Positions 51,538 through 60,688 of a stretch of DNA of 64,000 bases are shown in pieces. Every line of letters starts with the position of its first letter. Position 1 is the first letter of the stretch. Where the stretch lies: assembly GCA_965115835.1 (NCBI GenBank), contig OZ220471.1, forward strand, positions 1,302,001 through 1,366,000, read 5' to 3'. The translations under genes and the position numbers were made by a program. The notes below the pieces were generated by a model. That model had not been told where the DNA came from and searched no databases. It saw only the letters and a program-made list of their open reading frames with translations. Source of the stretch: Foliamicus sp965115835. GTDB taxonomy: Bacteria > Pseudomonadota > Gammaproteobacteria > Steroidobacterales > Foliamicaceae.

Positions 51538-51756
51538 CTATCTTTCCCGATAGACGATGCGCCCCTTGCTCAAATCGTAGGGCGTCAATTCCACGGTCAC
51601 CCGGTCGCCCGTCAGGATGCGTATGTAGTGCTTGCGCATCTTGCCGGAAATGTGCGCCATCACGATGTGCCCGTTATCCAGCGTGACGCGGAAAGTCGTG
51701 TTGGGCAGAGTCTCGGTGACTACCCCCTGAAATTGAATCGGTTCCTGCTTCGCCAC
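51538..51756 (-). CDS. infA: Translation initiation factor IF-1
   Basis: The 72-residue S1/OB-fold protein matches IF-1 throughout: IQFQGVVTETLPNTTFRVTLDNGH, HISGKMRKHYIRILTGDRV and LTPYDLSKGRIVYR. GTG 51756 gives the standard MAK-type start and has AAGGTGA seven bases upstream; a TTG two codons earlier is less likely. infA next to clpA is a common gammaproteobacterial arrangement. Confidence 0.97.
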   Translation of the reverse strand: MAKQEPIQFQGVVTETLPNTTFRVTLDNGHIVMAHISGKMRKHYIRILTGDRVTVELTPYDLSKGRIVYRER

Positions 51757-51798
51757 CCGCAAATCACCTTGCCGGAATGCCCTGCGTTCCGGCGGTCG

Positions 51799-54060
51799 TC
51801 ACTGATCTTCCTCGGCCATGCGACTTTCTTCCACCTTCAGTTCAAGCCCCCCGCCGGATTCGTCCAGCGTCACCAGGAGGCGTCCGCCAGCCTGCAGATC
51901 ACCGAAAAGCATCCGTTCGGCAAGAGGTTTCTTGATGTGTTCCTGAATGACGCGCGCCATCGGTCTGGCGCCCATTGTACGGTCATACCCGCGCTGCGCA
52001 ATCCATTCCCTGGCGGCGTCTTCCAATACCAGCGTCACGTTTCGTCCCTGCAATTGCGCCTCGAGTTCGAGCACCAGCTTCTCCACCACCTTCAGGATCG
52101 AGTCGTGCTCCAGCGGGGCGAACGGGATGACGGCGTCCAGACGGTTGCGGAATTCCGGCGAGAAACTCCTCTCGATTGCGGCCATGGCGTCGCTGGAATG
52201 GTCCTGCGGAGTAAAGCCCATGGGTGCGCGGGCCGCTTCGCGAGCCCCGGCATTGGTGGTCATCACCACGATGACATGGCTGAAGTCGGCCTTGCGGCCG
52301 TTATTGTCCGTCAGGGCGCCGTGATCCATTACCTGCAACAGCAGATTGAACACATCCGGATGCGCCTTTTCGATCTCGTCGAGCAGCAGTACGGAATGCG
52401 GATGGCGGGTGACGGCCTCGGTCAGTTGGCCGCCCTGATCAAAACCCACATAGCCGGGAGGCGCGCCAATCAGGCGCGAGGCCGTATGCCGCTCCATGTA
52501 CTCCGACATGTCGAACCGCAGCAGCTCGAGACCCAGGCAATACGCCAACTGCCGGGTCACCTCGGTCTTGCCAACGCCCGTGGGACCGGAAAACAGGAAG
52601 TTGCCCACCGGTTTTTCCGGCTCGCGCAAACCGGAGCGGGCCATGCGGATGGCCGCTGCCAGGGCCTCGATGGCCGGACCCTGACCGAAAATCACCCGCT
52701 TGAGGTTGCTCTCCAACTGCTCCAGCAACTCGCGGTCTGATGCCGAGACGCTGCGCGGCGGGATGCCGGCCATCTGGGCAACAACCACTTCCACATGGGA
52801 CACCTCCACGCCTTGCTGCGAATCCCTGTCGGCGCTGAGCTTGAGGCGCGCGCCCGCCTCATCGACCACATCTATGGCCTTGTCGGGAAGGCAGCGGTCG
52901 CCGATGTGCCGGGCCGACAGCTCGGCAGCCGCACGCAGGGCCTCGTCGCTGTAGCCGATCCCGTGGTGATCCTCGAAACGGCTCTTCAGCCCGCGCAGTA
53001 TCTCGTACGTTTCCTCCACGCCAGGTTCCGGAACGTCGATTTTCTGAAAGCGCCGCGCCAGGGCGCGGTCGCGCTCGAAAACGCCGCGGTATTCCTTGTA
53101 GGTGGTGGACCCGATGCAGCGCAAATCGCCGTTGGCCAGAACGGGCTTGATGATATTGGAGGCATCGAGCATGCCGCCGGAAGCAGCGCCCGCCCCGATC
53201 ACGGTATGGATTTCGTCGATAAAGAGGATGGCGCCCTCTTCCTCGGCCAGCTCGCCGACCAGCGACTTCAAGCGCTTCTCGAAGTCGCCCCGGTAGCGGG
53301 TCCCGGCCAGCAGCGCGCCCATGTCCAGCGCATACAGGGTGCATCCTTCCAGGCTGGCGGGCGCGTCGTCGCCCGCCATGAGCAGCGCCAGACCTTCCGC
53401 CAGGGCAGTCTTGCCCACCCCGGCATCGCCCACGAAAAGCGGGTTGTTCTTTCGCCTGCGGCCCAGAACCTGCAAGGCGCGCTCGATTTCCTTCGCGCGG
53501 CCCACGAGCGGGTCGATCCGCCCTGCCCGAGCCCGCTCGTTGAGATTCGCCGCATAGGCCTCCAGCGCGCGCGGCGGCCGCTGCTCCGAGGCGTCCTGGT
53601 CCCGGGGGCCGACGGCGGGCGCCGCCCCGGAGCGGGCAACGCCGTGAGAGATGTAGTTGACCACATCCAGACGGGTGACACCCTGCCGGCCAAGCTCGCT
53701 CACCGCAAAGGTCTGGTTCTCGGCAAACAGCGCTACCAGCACGTTCGCCGAGCCGACTTCCTTGACCCCACTGTTCTGCACATGCGCCATGGCGCGCTTG
53801 AGGATCCGGTCGAAGGCCCGTGTGGGCAGGGTCTGCCGGTCGTCTTCCACGCCCAGCTTGGGCATGGTGGCCTCCAGATGCTGCTCCAGCGCTCTGGCCA
53901 GATCGTCCACATCCGCTTCGCAGGCGGCGAGAATTTCGGCCACTATCGGGCTGCTGGTGAGCGCCAGCAAGAGATGCTCCGCGGTGAGAAACTCATGGCG
54001 CTGCTCCCGCGCGCGCACCAGGGCGTTCGACAGGCAGATTTCCAGTTCCCGGCTCAGCAT
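51799..54060 (-). CDS. clpA: ATP-dependent Clp protease ATP-binding subunit ClpA
   Basis: The 753-residue AAA+ unfoldase has an N-terminal Clp repeat domain (SRELEICLSNALVRAREQRHEFLTAEHLLLAL) and two ATPase modules with Walker A GDAGVGKT (about residue 210) and GPTGVGKT (about residue 490). A ClpP-contacting loop is visible as APMGFTPQDHSSDAM, where the usual IGL/IGF is MGF. It feeds substrates, including N-degron substrates delivered by ClpS, to ClpP. It starts 18 bases after clpS, and clpP is not in the window. Confidence 0.97.
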   Translation of the reverse strand: MLSRELEICLSNALVRAREQRHEFLTAEHLLLALTSSPIVAEILAACEADVDDLARALEQHLEATMPKLGVEDDRQTLPTRAFDRILKRAMAHVQNSGVKEVGSANVLVALFAENQTFAVSELGRQGVTRLDVVNYISHGVARSGAAPAVGPRDQDASEQRPPRALEAYAANLNERARAGRIDPLVGRAKEIERALQVLGRRRKNNPLFVGDAGVGKTALAEGLALLMAGDDAPASLEGCTLYALDMGALLAGTRYRGDFEKRLKSLVGELAEEEGAILFIDEIHTVIGAGAASGGMLDASNIIKPVLANGDLRCIGSTTYKEYRGVFERDRALARRFQKIDVPEPGVEETYEILRGLKSRFEDHHGIGYSDEALRAAAELSARHIGDRCLPDKAIDVVDEAGARLKLSADRDSQQGVEVSHVEVVVAQMAGIPPRSVSASDRELLEQLESNLKRVIFGQGPAIEALAAAIRMARSGLREPEKPVGNFLFSGPTGVGKTEVTRQLAYCLGLELLRFDMSEYMERHTASRLIGAPPGYVGFDQGGQLTEAVTRHPHSVLLLDEIEKAHPDVFNLLLQVMDHGALTDNNGRKADFSHVIVVMTTNAGAREAARAPMGFTPQDHSSDAMAAIERSFSPEFRNRLDAVIPFAPLEHDSILKVVEKLVLELEAQLQGRNVTLVLEDAAREWIAQRGYDRTMGARPMARVIQEHIKKPLAERMLFGDLQAGGRLLVTLDESGGGLELKVEESRMAEEDQ

Positions 54061-54078
54061 GGCCTCATCCAGGGCTGC

Positions 54079-54411
54079 TCAGGCCTTTTCCACCACGCAG
54101 GCGAGGGGATGTTCGTGGCGACGCGCATATTCCAGCACCTGGGCAGCGCGCGTCTCGGCAATTTCAAAGGAAAACACGCCACACACCCCGCGTCCCTTCA
54201 TATGCACTTCCAGCATGATACGGGTGGCCTTTTCGCGCCCGTAACCGAAGAGTTTCTGGAGCATCTGCACAACAAATTCCATTGGCGTATAGTCATCGTT
54301 GAGAAGCACCACACGATACAGCGAAGGGCGGGCGACTTTCGGAGGAGCGACTTCGGTCGCCGGAGCCCCCCCCGGGTGACGCAGGTGATCGTTGTCCTCT
54401 GGCTTGTTCAT
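54079..54411 (-). CDS. clpS: ATP-dependent Clp protease adaptor ClpS
   Basis: The 110-residue adaptor delivers N-degron proteins to ClpA. After a variable N-terminus (about 28 residues) comes the conserved core LYRVVLLNDDYTPMEFVVQMLQKLF, EVHMKGRGVCGVFSFEIAETRAAQV and a C-terminal LACVVEKA. It opens the clpS-clpA-infA run. On its strand a GATAAT box (54443-54438) lies about 30 bases upstream of the ATG. Confidence 0.97.
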   Translation of the reverse strand: MNKPEDNDHLRHPGGAPATEVAPPKVARPSLYRVVLLNDDYTPMEFVVQMLQKLFGYGREKATRIMLEVHMKGRGVCGVFSFEIAETRAAQVLEYARRHEHPLACVVEKA

Positions 54412-54893
54412 TTCGCCCCCATGGGATAATGCCTTAAATTATCACAACCTGCCTGCCGCCCGGCGCGGCAAGTATGGATATTTCACATGAATTTCGTGAA
54501 CTGGAACGACCTGCCAGGGCTGTATCTCTCGCCGGATAACGGAACTCCGGGCGAGAGACGCCTTGCAGGGAGGCAGGCGCACGCTCCCGCGAGGCCAAGC
54601 CAAGGCCGGGCCTTGTGGCGAAGCAAGCAGGCGTGTGCGCAAACGTGGCAGAATCGTCCGCAAACCGCAACGGGCAAGCCCGGTATGGGGGCGCTTCGCA
54701 ATCTCGCCAAAACAGGCGAAGTCAATCGGGAGGTTGCATGAAGAACAAGCTTCAAGACTGGATGAGCGGAAGTGGAACGGCCCCTTGATGGTCTGGCTCG
54801 GCAAGACTTTGACCAGGCCGTCGGTTGCAGGTAGCGGGAAAAACGGGAGATCAGGCAGGATGTGGGCAAATCTGCGGTCCGAGGCGATGAGAT
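54412..54893. other. Divergent intergenic region between clpS and gspC
   Basis: About 480 bases without a supportable gene of normal size. It holds the clpS promoter, a structured element at 54510-54577 and a 16-codon frame starting ATG 54738 (MKNKLQDWMSGSGTAP). That frame has GGGAGG six bases upstream and might be a leader or a remnant of an earlier start of the secretion operon. Confidence 0.5.
54510..54577 (+). other. Nested inverted repeats, possible structured leader or terminator
   Basis: TCTCTCGCC (54525-54533) pairs perfectly with GGCGAGAGA (54550-54558), leaving a 16-base loop. Outside it, CCTGCC (54510-54515) pairs with GGCAGG (54572-54577). The arrangement could fold as a two-tier hairpin. 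No T-run follows, and its role is unknown. Confidence 0.4.
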
Positions 54894-55700
54894 ATGCGGG
54901 CTGCTAGGCCTGTTGCTGCGGTGGCGTTGCTGGCGGTTGCCGTCTGGCTGCTGGCCCGCATCGCCCTGTCGGCATGGGAATGGGCCCGGTTCGAACCTCC
55001 CGCATCCGGGTCCGCCGCGCCGGCGGCAGCTTCGGGGAACCCGGCCCGGCAGGCGCCGGGAAGCGGCCTCTTCGGCGCGCCAGGCGGGAGCAGCCCCTCC
55101 GCCAGCGCCCCGGGAGTGCTGGGCGGCGGCGACTTCAGGCTGCGGGGGGTAGTCGCTTCCACCCGCCGGAGCATGGCGCACGCCATCATCGAGTCCGGCG
55201 GAGTATCGCGCGTCTATTTCCCCGGCGACCTCCTTGCGACCGGACTGGCGCTTCAGGAAGTACGCCCGGATGAAGTACGCCTCCGGCGCGGCGCCGAAAT
55301 CCTGCGTCTTCCGCTTAGCCGTCTGGCGACCGGAAGCGCCCGCACACCGGCCCCGGGCCGGGCCTCGCAATTCCGCAACGAAATCGCTGCGGATCGCCTG
55401 GAGGACCTGCCGCGCATGTCGCTATCGCAGATCCTGCGCATGGAGCCGGTCATGGCGGACGACGGCGGCATGCAGGGCTATCGCGTCTTCCCTGGCGGTC
55501 AGCGGGGGTTGTTCGATGCGCTGGGCCTGGTATCCGGCGATCTGGTCGTGGCGATCAATGGAATTCCCATCGACAGCGACAACCTGCCGCTGGCGCGCAA
55601 GCAGATGACCGCAGGGGATATGATGCTTACCGTGAACCGCGACGGCGAGTCGCTCGAGATTGCCGTGGACAGCAACAATTTCGGCCTCCTGGCCATGTGA
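54894..55700 (+). CDS. gspC: Type II secretion system protein GspC
   Basis: GspC links the inner-membrane platform to the secretin. The 268-residue protein has one N-terminal membrane helix (VAAVALLAVAVWLLARIAL), a Pro/Ala/Gly-rich linker, a homology-region domain (FRLRGVVASTRRSMAHAIIE ... VYFPGDLL) and a C-terminal PDZ-like domain (YRVFPGGQRGLFDALGLVSGDLVVAINGIPI). GAGG lies nine bases before the ATG. It is the first gene of a four-gene C-D-E-F set. Confidence 0.88.
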   Translation: MRAARPVAAVALLAVAVWLLARIALSAWEWARFEPPASGSAAPAAASGNPARQAPGSGLFGAPGGSSPSASAPGVLGGGDFRLRGVVASTRRSMAHAIIESGGVSRVYFPGDLLATGLALQEVRPDEVRLRRGAEILRLPLSRLATGSARTPAPGRASQFRNEIAADRLEDLPRMSLSQILRMEPVMADDGGMQGYRVFPGGQRGLFDALGLVSGDLVVAINGIPIDSDNLPLARKQMTAGDMMLTVNRDGESLEIAVDSNNFGLLAM

Positions 55701-55710
55701 GGAAGCGCGG

Positions 55711-57675
55711 ATGGGGTGGAGCAGAAGAAAATCGCCCGTATCATGGGTCCTTCCGGTCCTGCTGGCGCTGGCCAATCCCGCCGCCGCGCAGGAGGATCGG
55801 GTCACGCCGAACTACCGGGGCGCGAATCTGGAGGAAGTCGTCGAAGCCGTGGGCCGGGCTATCGGCAAGACCTTCGTCATCGATCCCACAGTCGGACTGG
55901 ATCAGCGGTTCACGCTGATCGGGTCGCAGCCGATGACCACCGAGGCTTTCTATCAGGCCTTTCTTTCCATGTTGAGCGCCCACGGCATCGTCGCGGTGCC
56001 TTCCGGGCCGGTCGTCCGGCTCGCTCCCGACCGCACGCTCCGGATTCTCCCGGAAGTTCCGTTGGGTCAGACCTCCCTTGACGAGCTTCAGACCCGGGTC
56101 CTGAATGTCGCCAACGTGGATGCCCAGACCCTGGTGCCGATACTTCGCCCCATGATGTCGCCGGGCGCCCATCTGGCCGCCCATGCGCCCACCAATGTGC
56201 TGATCCTCTCCGATCGCGGGTCGAGCGTGAGCCGGGTGGTTCGGGTGGTCCGCCGCATCGATATCCGCAACGAACAACCGATCGAAATCATACCGCTCGA
56301 ACATGCTGGCGCCAGGAATCTGGTTCGCGTCCTCGGCGAGATTGCCACCGGCTCCGGAGCCCCGAGCAATCTGGCGATTGCAGACGATCGCACCAACAGC
56401 ATCCTTCTCGGCGGCGAGCAAGACCGCCGCCTCCAGTTGCGCGCCTTGATAGCGCATCTGGATACGCCCCTGACCGAAGCCGGCGCCACCCAGGTGCGCT
56501 ATATCCGTTACGCCAACGCCGTCAGTCTGGCCGAAATGCTCAGCGCCCAGTTCGCCGGATCCGATGACGACGGGAAGCCAATCCAGGTTTCCGCCGACGA
56601 AGACACCAACTCCCTGATCATCGACGCGCCGCCGGGAACCCTGCGCACCATGCTGGCCGTGGTGGAGCAGCTGGACATTCGGCGCGCCCAGGTGCTGGTC
56701 GAAGCCCTGATCGCCGAAGTCAACGCCGAGCAGGCCAACCGGTTGGGCGTTAACTGGGCTGCCTACGATCCGAAACGAGTGCTCGGCAGCACCGATTTTC
56801 CCGCTTCCGGCACCAGCCTGCGGGAACTGGTGGCGGGGTCCTTGTCGAACACCGACCAGGGCCGCCAGGCCGCCGCGGAGGCGTTGGGCCCCGGGGCCGG
56901 ATTCGCCGTGGGAAGGGTGCGAAAGGAAGGGCTGAGCTTCGCGGCGCTGATCAGCGCGGTCGAGAACACCGTCGGCGCAAATATTCTCGGCACGCCCATG
57001 CTGGTGACCCTGGACAACGAAGAGGCGACCATCAACGTGGGGCAGGAAGTGCCCTTCGTAACCGGCAGTTACGCCAGTTCCGGCATCAACCCAAGCGGTA
57101 CGGACGGGCAACTCCGCCCGTTCACCACCGTGAACCGCTCCCAGGTAGGTCTGACCCTCAAGATCACGCCCCGCATCAACCAGGGCAGTGCAGTGCGTCT
57201 GGAAATCAAGCAGGAGCTGTCCGAACTGGCTCCTTCGGTGGCCGGCGCGGTGGATCTGGTCACCAATACGCGGCTGCTGGAAACGGCAGTGATCGTGGAG
57301 GATGGCGGCACGCTGGTGTTGGGCGGTCTGATCCAGGACAAGATCCGCGAGGGCCGCCAGGAAGTTCCCTGGCTGGGACGCGTCCCCCTGGTCGGAACGC
57401 TGTTTCGCGCCAGCAGCGTTACTCGCGAAAAAACCAACCTGATGCTGTTTATCCGCCCCAGCATCCTGCGCGACGCCTCCCAGGCGGACGCCGCAACCAA
57501 CGTGAAGTACGACTACCTCCGCCGCCAGCAGCTGATTGACGTGCTCTCGAAGAAGGATCCGCTCCTGCCGGAAGCAATGGGCGAAGCCTTCGGTCTCCGG
57601 GAAGAGGCGGACAGCGCGGCGAGCGTCGAGGAGGAGGAGGCGCAGGAATCACGCGAGACGGCGGCGCCGGATTGA
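55711..57675 (+). CDS. gspD: Type II secretion system secretin GspD
   Basis: The 654-residue outer-membrane secretin has a signal peptide (VSWVLPVLLALANPAAAQ). The N0-N3 periplasmic domains follow (RGANLEEVVEAVGRAIGKTFVIDPTV, TNVLILSDRGSSVSRVVRVVRRID, TLRTMLAVVEQLDIRRAQVLVEALIAEV). The secretin core contains VGANILGTPMLVTLDNEEATINVGQEVPFVTGSY and VPLVGTLFRASSVTREKTNLMLFIRPSI. ATG 55711 precedes the signal peptide, with GGAAG upstream. The acidic tail (EEEEAQE) is unlike pilotin-binding S-domains I know. Confidence 0.95.
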   Translation: MGWSRRKSPVSWVLPVLLALANPAAAQEDRVTPNYRGANLEEVVEAVGRAIGKTFVIDPTVGLDQRFTLIGSQPMTTEAFYQAFLSMLSAHGIVAVPSGPVVRLAPDRTLRILPEVPLGQTSLDELQTRVLNVANVDAQTLVPILRPMMSPGAHLAAHAPTNVLILSDRGSSVSRVVRVVRRIDIRNEQPIEIIPLEHAGARNLVRVLGEIATGSGAPSNLAIADDRTNSILLGGEQDRRLQLRALIAHLDTPLTEAGATQVRYIRYANAVSLAEMLSAQFAGSDDDGKPIQVSADEDTNSLIIDAPPGTLRTMLAVVEQLDIRRAQVLVEALIAEVNAEQANRLGVNWAAYDPKRVLGSTDFPASGTSLRELVAGSLSNTDQGRQAAAEALGPGAGFAVGRVRKEGLSFAALISAVENTVGANILGTPMLVTLDNEEATINVGQEVPFVTGSYASSGINPSGTDGQLRPFTTVNRSQVGLTLKITPRINQGSAVRLEIKQELSELAPSVAGAVDLVTNTRLLETAVIVEDGGTLVLGGLIQDKIREGRQEVPWLGRVPLVGTLFRASSVTREKTNLMLFIRPSILRDASQADAATNVKYDYLRRQQLIDVLSKKDPLLPEAMGEAFGLREEADSAASVEEEEAQESRETAAPD

Positions 57676-59138
57676 GCGCCCTGCCCTTCAGCTTCGCCCG
57701 GCGACATGGAGTACTGCTGGCGCCAGGAGCGGACGGCGAGTTGATCGCAATGGTGCGCGCCGGCGCCGGTCTGGCGGGGCTTGCGGAAGCCAGCCGGGCT
57801 GCTGGCCGCCCGCTGCGACCCAGGCTCATCGACGCCGGGGACTTCGAGCGCCGTTTGAGGATGCGCTATGAAGTCGGCGCAGACAGCGCCCTGTCCATTG
57901 CCGAGGACCTGGACGAAGACCGGGAATTGGGCGCCCTGGCGCAGGAACTGCCGGCGCCGTCGGACCTGCTCGACAGCGACGATGACGCACCGATCATCCG
58001 GCTGCTCAACGCGGTGCTGGCCTCGGCGATCCGGACCGGCGCCTCGGATGTGCATCTCGAGCCGGAGGAATTCAACCTCAACGTGCGGTTTCGCGTGGAC
58101 GGCGTCTTGCGCGAAACCCTGAAACTCAGGCGGGGCCTGAGTCCGCTGGTGATCTCCCGCGCCAAGGTAATGGCGGACCTGGATATCGCGGAGAAGCGGC
58201 TGCCGCAGGACGGACGCATATCCCTGCAAATTGCGGGACGGGCGGTGGATGTGCGCATTTCCACCCTGCCCGGAATCCATGGCGAGCGGGTCGTCATGCG
58301 TCTGCTGGACAAGCAGACCGGCCGCCTGGACCTGGAATCGCTGGGCATGGAAGCCGGTACGCTCGGGCACATCGAGCGCTTGATCCGGCGGCCCCATGGC
58401 ATCGTGCTGGTAACCGGACCTACTGGCTCCGGCAAGACAACCACCCTGTACGCCGCCCTGGACAGGATCAACGACAGCACCCGAAACATCATGACGGTGG
58501 AAGACCCGGTGGAATACTACCTGGAGGGAGTAGGACAAACCCAAGTCAACAACCGCGTCGGCCTGAGCTTTGCCCGTGGCCTGCGCGCCATTCTCCGGCA
58601 GGATCCGGATGTGGTGATGGTGGGCGAGATCCGCGACATCGAAACCGCGGAAATTGCCGTGCGGGCCAGCCTCACCGGCCATCTGGTATTCAGCACCATC
58701 CACACCAACACCGCGGTGGGAGCGGTTACGCGGCTGCGCGACATGGGCCTGAAGCCGTTCCTGATTTCCTCCAGCCTGCAGGGCATCCTGTCACAGCGTC
58801 TGGTGCGAATGCTGGATCCGGCAACCCGTGAAGCCTATGCGCCCGGCGACCAGGAGCGTTCGCTGCTGGGCCCGGACACGGGCCAAACGCCCACGCTTTA
58901 CCGGCCGGGGCCGGTAGCTGCCGCAGAAGGCGGCGGTTATCGCGGGCGCACCGGAATCTACGAATTGGTCAGCATCAACGACCGCTTGCGCAAGCTGATC
59001 CACGAGGGCGCGCCCGAGCAGCAGCTTGAGGACGAAGCGCGGCGCAGTACGCCGCCGCTGCGGGCCAATGGCATGGAGAAGGTAAGGGCGGGCGTTACTT
59101 CCCTTGAGGAAGTGCTGCGCGTCACCAGCAGGGAGTAA
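57672..59138 (+). CDS. gspE: Type II secretion system ATPase GspE, without zinc-binding cysteines
   Basis: The 488-residue assembly ATPase has Walker A GPTGSGKTTT at about residue 249, the Asp box RNIMTVEDPVEY, Walker B DPDVVMVGEIRD and the His box (TGHLVFSTIHTNTA). The usual tetracysteine zinc knuckle is missing: where CPxC normally stands the sequence reads LDPATREAY, and where GCxxC stands it reads PGPVAAAEGGGYRGRTGI. The rest is intact, so it is likely active. The TTG start overlaps the gspD stop by four bases. Confidence 0.93.
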   Translation: MSALPFSFARRHGVLLAPGADGELIAMVRAGAGLAGLAEASRAAGRPLRPRLIDAGDFERRLRMRYEVGADSALSIAEDLDEDRELGALAQELPAPSDLLDSDDDAPIIRLLNAVLASAIRTGASDVHLEPEEFNLNVRFRVDGVLRETLKLRRGLSPLVISRAKVMADLDIAEKRLPQDGRISLQIAGRAVDVRISTLPGIHGERVVMRLLDKQTGRLDLESLGMEAGTLGHIERLIRRPHGIVLVTGPTGSGKTTTLYAALDRINDSTRNIMTVEDPVEYYLEGVGQTQVNNRVGLSFARGLRAILRQDPDVVMVGEIRDIETAEIAVRASLTGHLVFSTIHTNTAVGAVTRLRDMGLKPFLISSSLQGILSQRLVRMLDPATREAYAPGDQERSLLGPDTGQTPTLYRPGPVAAAEGGGYRGRTGIYELVSINDRLRKLIHEGAPEQQLEDEARRSTPPLRANGMEKVRAGVTSLEEVLRVTSRE

Positions 59139-59146
59139 GGCGACAC

Positions 59147-60358
59147 TTGCCTCGATGGGCTTACCATGCGCTCGACCGGGAGGGGCGCCGCAAGCGGGGC
59201 GCCCTGCAGGGCGATACCCCGAAACACGTGCGGGCGCTGCTCCGGGAGCAGGGCCTGCAGCCTCTCGAACTCCGCCCGGCGCAGACTCGCGGCGCCGGAC
59301 TGCGCCTCCGGCCCGGGAAGCGCCGGGCCATTGGAAACGAATCGCTGGCGCAGATCTGCCGGCAGCTGGCCACCCTGCTGCGGGGCGGCCTGCCCCTGGA
59401 TACGGCGCTGAAGGCGCTGGCGGATCAGCGTTCGCGCCATGGCGGGATCCTGATGGAGGTTCGCGCACGGGTCCAGGAGGGCTACAGTTTCTCGCGCTCT
59501 CTGGACGCCGCAGGGCGGGTTTTCCCGGAACTTCTGGTTGCAACCGTAGGCGCCGGGGAACGAATCGGCTGCCTGGATCAGGTGGTGGAACGGCTGGCGG
59601 AACATTTCGAGAAACGCCAGACCCTGAGGCAACAGGTGCGGGCCGCCCTGGCGTACCCCATGGTGCTGGCCGCACTGAGCCTTGGAATCGTGAGTCTGAT
59701 GCTGATTTATGTGGTGCCACAGGTCAACCCCGTATTTGTCGACAGCGGCGTGGAACTGCCCCTGCTCACACGAATCCTGCTTGCACTGAGCGATTTCGTG
59801 CGCTCCTGGGGGTGGCTCGTCGGGCTGGCCGCCGCCGCTGGCGCCGTTCCGGTTTTCCGCGCCATGCGCCTCCCGGCAGCACGCCTGCGCCTTCATCGCC
59901 TGCTGCTTCGAACCCCCCTGTTCGGCGCTCTCTCGCGGGAGTTGAACTCGGCGCGGCTGATGCAATCGCTCGCGACGCTGACCGGCGCAGGAGTCTCCGT
60001 GTGGGAATCGCTTCGCCTGGCGGCCCGCATGCTCACCAACCTGCCGATGCGCGAAGCGGCCATGGCCGCAGCCGAGGAAGTCAGCGAGGGCGCGCCTGCC
60101 GCCGATGCGCTGGACCGCAGCGGCCTGTTTTCGCCGCTATGCATACAGTTGATCGCCAGCGGCGAGGCCAGCGGCGAGCTTCACCAACTCCTGGGGCGGG
60201 CGGCGGAAATCCAGGAACGGGAGCTCTCCTCGCGCATCGACACCATGACCTCATTGCTCCAGCCCGTGCTGATCATGGTCGTCGGGGGGTTTGTCCTGAT
60301 GATCGTGCTTGCCGTGCTCATGCCGATTTTCGAAATGAACCGGTTGGTCGGTCAATAG
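59147..60358 (+). CDS. gspF: Type II secretion system inner-membrane protein GspF
   Basis: The 403-residue protein has the duplicated GspF domain: LAQICRQLATLLRGGLPLDTALKALADQ, then VRAALAYPMVLAALSLGIVSLMLIYVVPQ, a second helical bundle (LMQSLATLTGAGVSVWESLRLAARML) and a final membrane helix (PVLIMVVGGFVLMIVLAVLMPIFEMNRLVGQ). The TTG start gives the family N-terminus (PRWAYHALDREGRRKRG). The set stops here. gspG-N are not in the window and must lie elsewhere. Confidence 0.94.
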   Translation: MPRWAYHALDREGRRKRGALQGDTPKHVRALLREQGLQPLELRPAQTRGAGLRLRPGKRRAIGNESLAQICRQLATLLRGGLPLDTALKALADQRSRHGGILMEVRARVQEGYSFSRSLDAAGRVFPELLVATVGAGERIGCLDQVVERLAEHFEKRQTLRQQVRAALAYPMVLAALSLGIVSLMLIYVVPQVNPVFVDSGVELPLLTRILLALSDFVRSWGWLVGLAAAAGAVPVFRAMRLPAARLRLHRLLLRTPLFGALSRELNSARLMQSLATLTGAGVSVWESLRLAARMLTNLPMREAAMAAAEEVSEGAPAADALDRSGLFSPLCIQLIASGEASGELHQLLGRAAEIQERELSSRIDTMTSLLQPVLIMVVGGFVLMIVLAVLMPIFEMNRLVGQ

Positions 60359-60652
60359 GGGAGCAGAACCACCCGACAATAAAACCCGGGCGTCGAATCC
60401 CGGCGAGCGCCACGCCGGCACAGGAAATCCACAAGCGCAAAAACAATCCCGCGAGCCAGTCAAGAAGAAACGAAATCGCCGGACGGGCGAACTTGCGAAA
60501 ATTCGAGGCGGGCAAGAAGACGGGAAAGCGCCACTGCCTTAGCCTGTCGAGCGGCTACGCCTGCCCGCTTCTCCCGAAGACAAGTCGATTACGCGACTCG
60601 AACAAACTCTTGCCGGGAAACTTGCATCCCCGGCGCCCTCTTTCCAGGTGAG
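60359..60652. other. Intergenic region after gspF
   Basis: About 290 bases between the convergent gspF and lipoprotein genes. No gene, RNA or repeat could be supported, and the codon pattern is not coding-like in any frame. It might hold decayed secretion genes, but no residual similarity was recognised. Confidence 0.5.
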
Positions 60653-60679
60653 GGCAAGGCGGCCGATGGCCACCTTGCC
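60653..60679 (-). terminator. Hairpin terminator of the lipoprotein gene
   Basis: On the minus strand GGCAAGGTGGCC, a three-base loop and GGCCGCCTTGCC form a 12-pair stem with one G-U pair. It starts 10 bases after the lipoprotein stop. A T-run is lacking, so termination strength is uncertain. Confidence 0.6.
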
Positions 60680-60688
60680 CCGGAGAGA

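Noticed and set aside
60380..60405. Short stretch resembling a tRNA T-arm (CCGGG ... TCGAAT ... CCCGG)
   Set aside because: The loop has eight bases without the TTC start, and no D-arm, anticodon arm or acceptor stem could be found around it.
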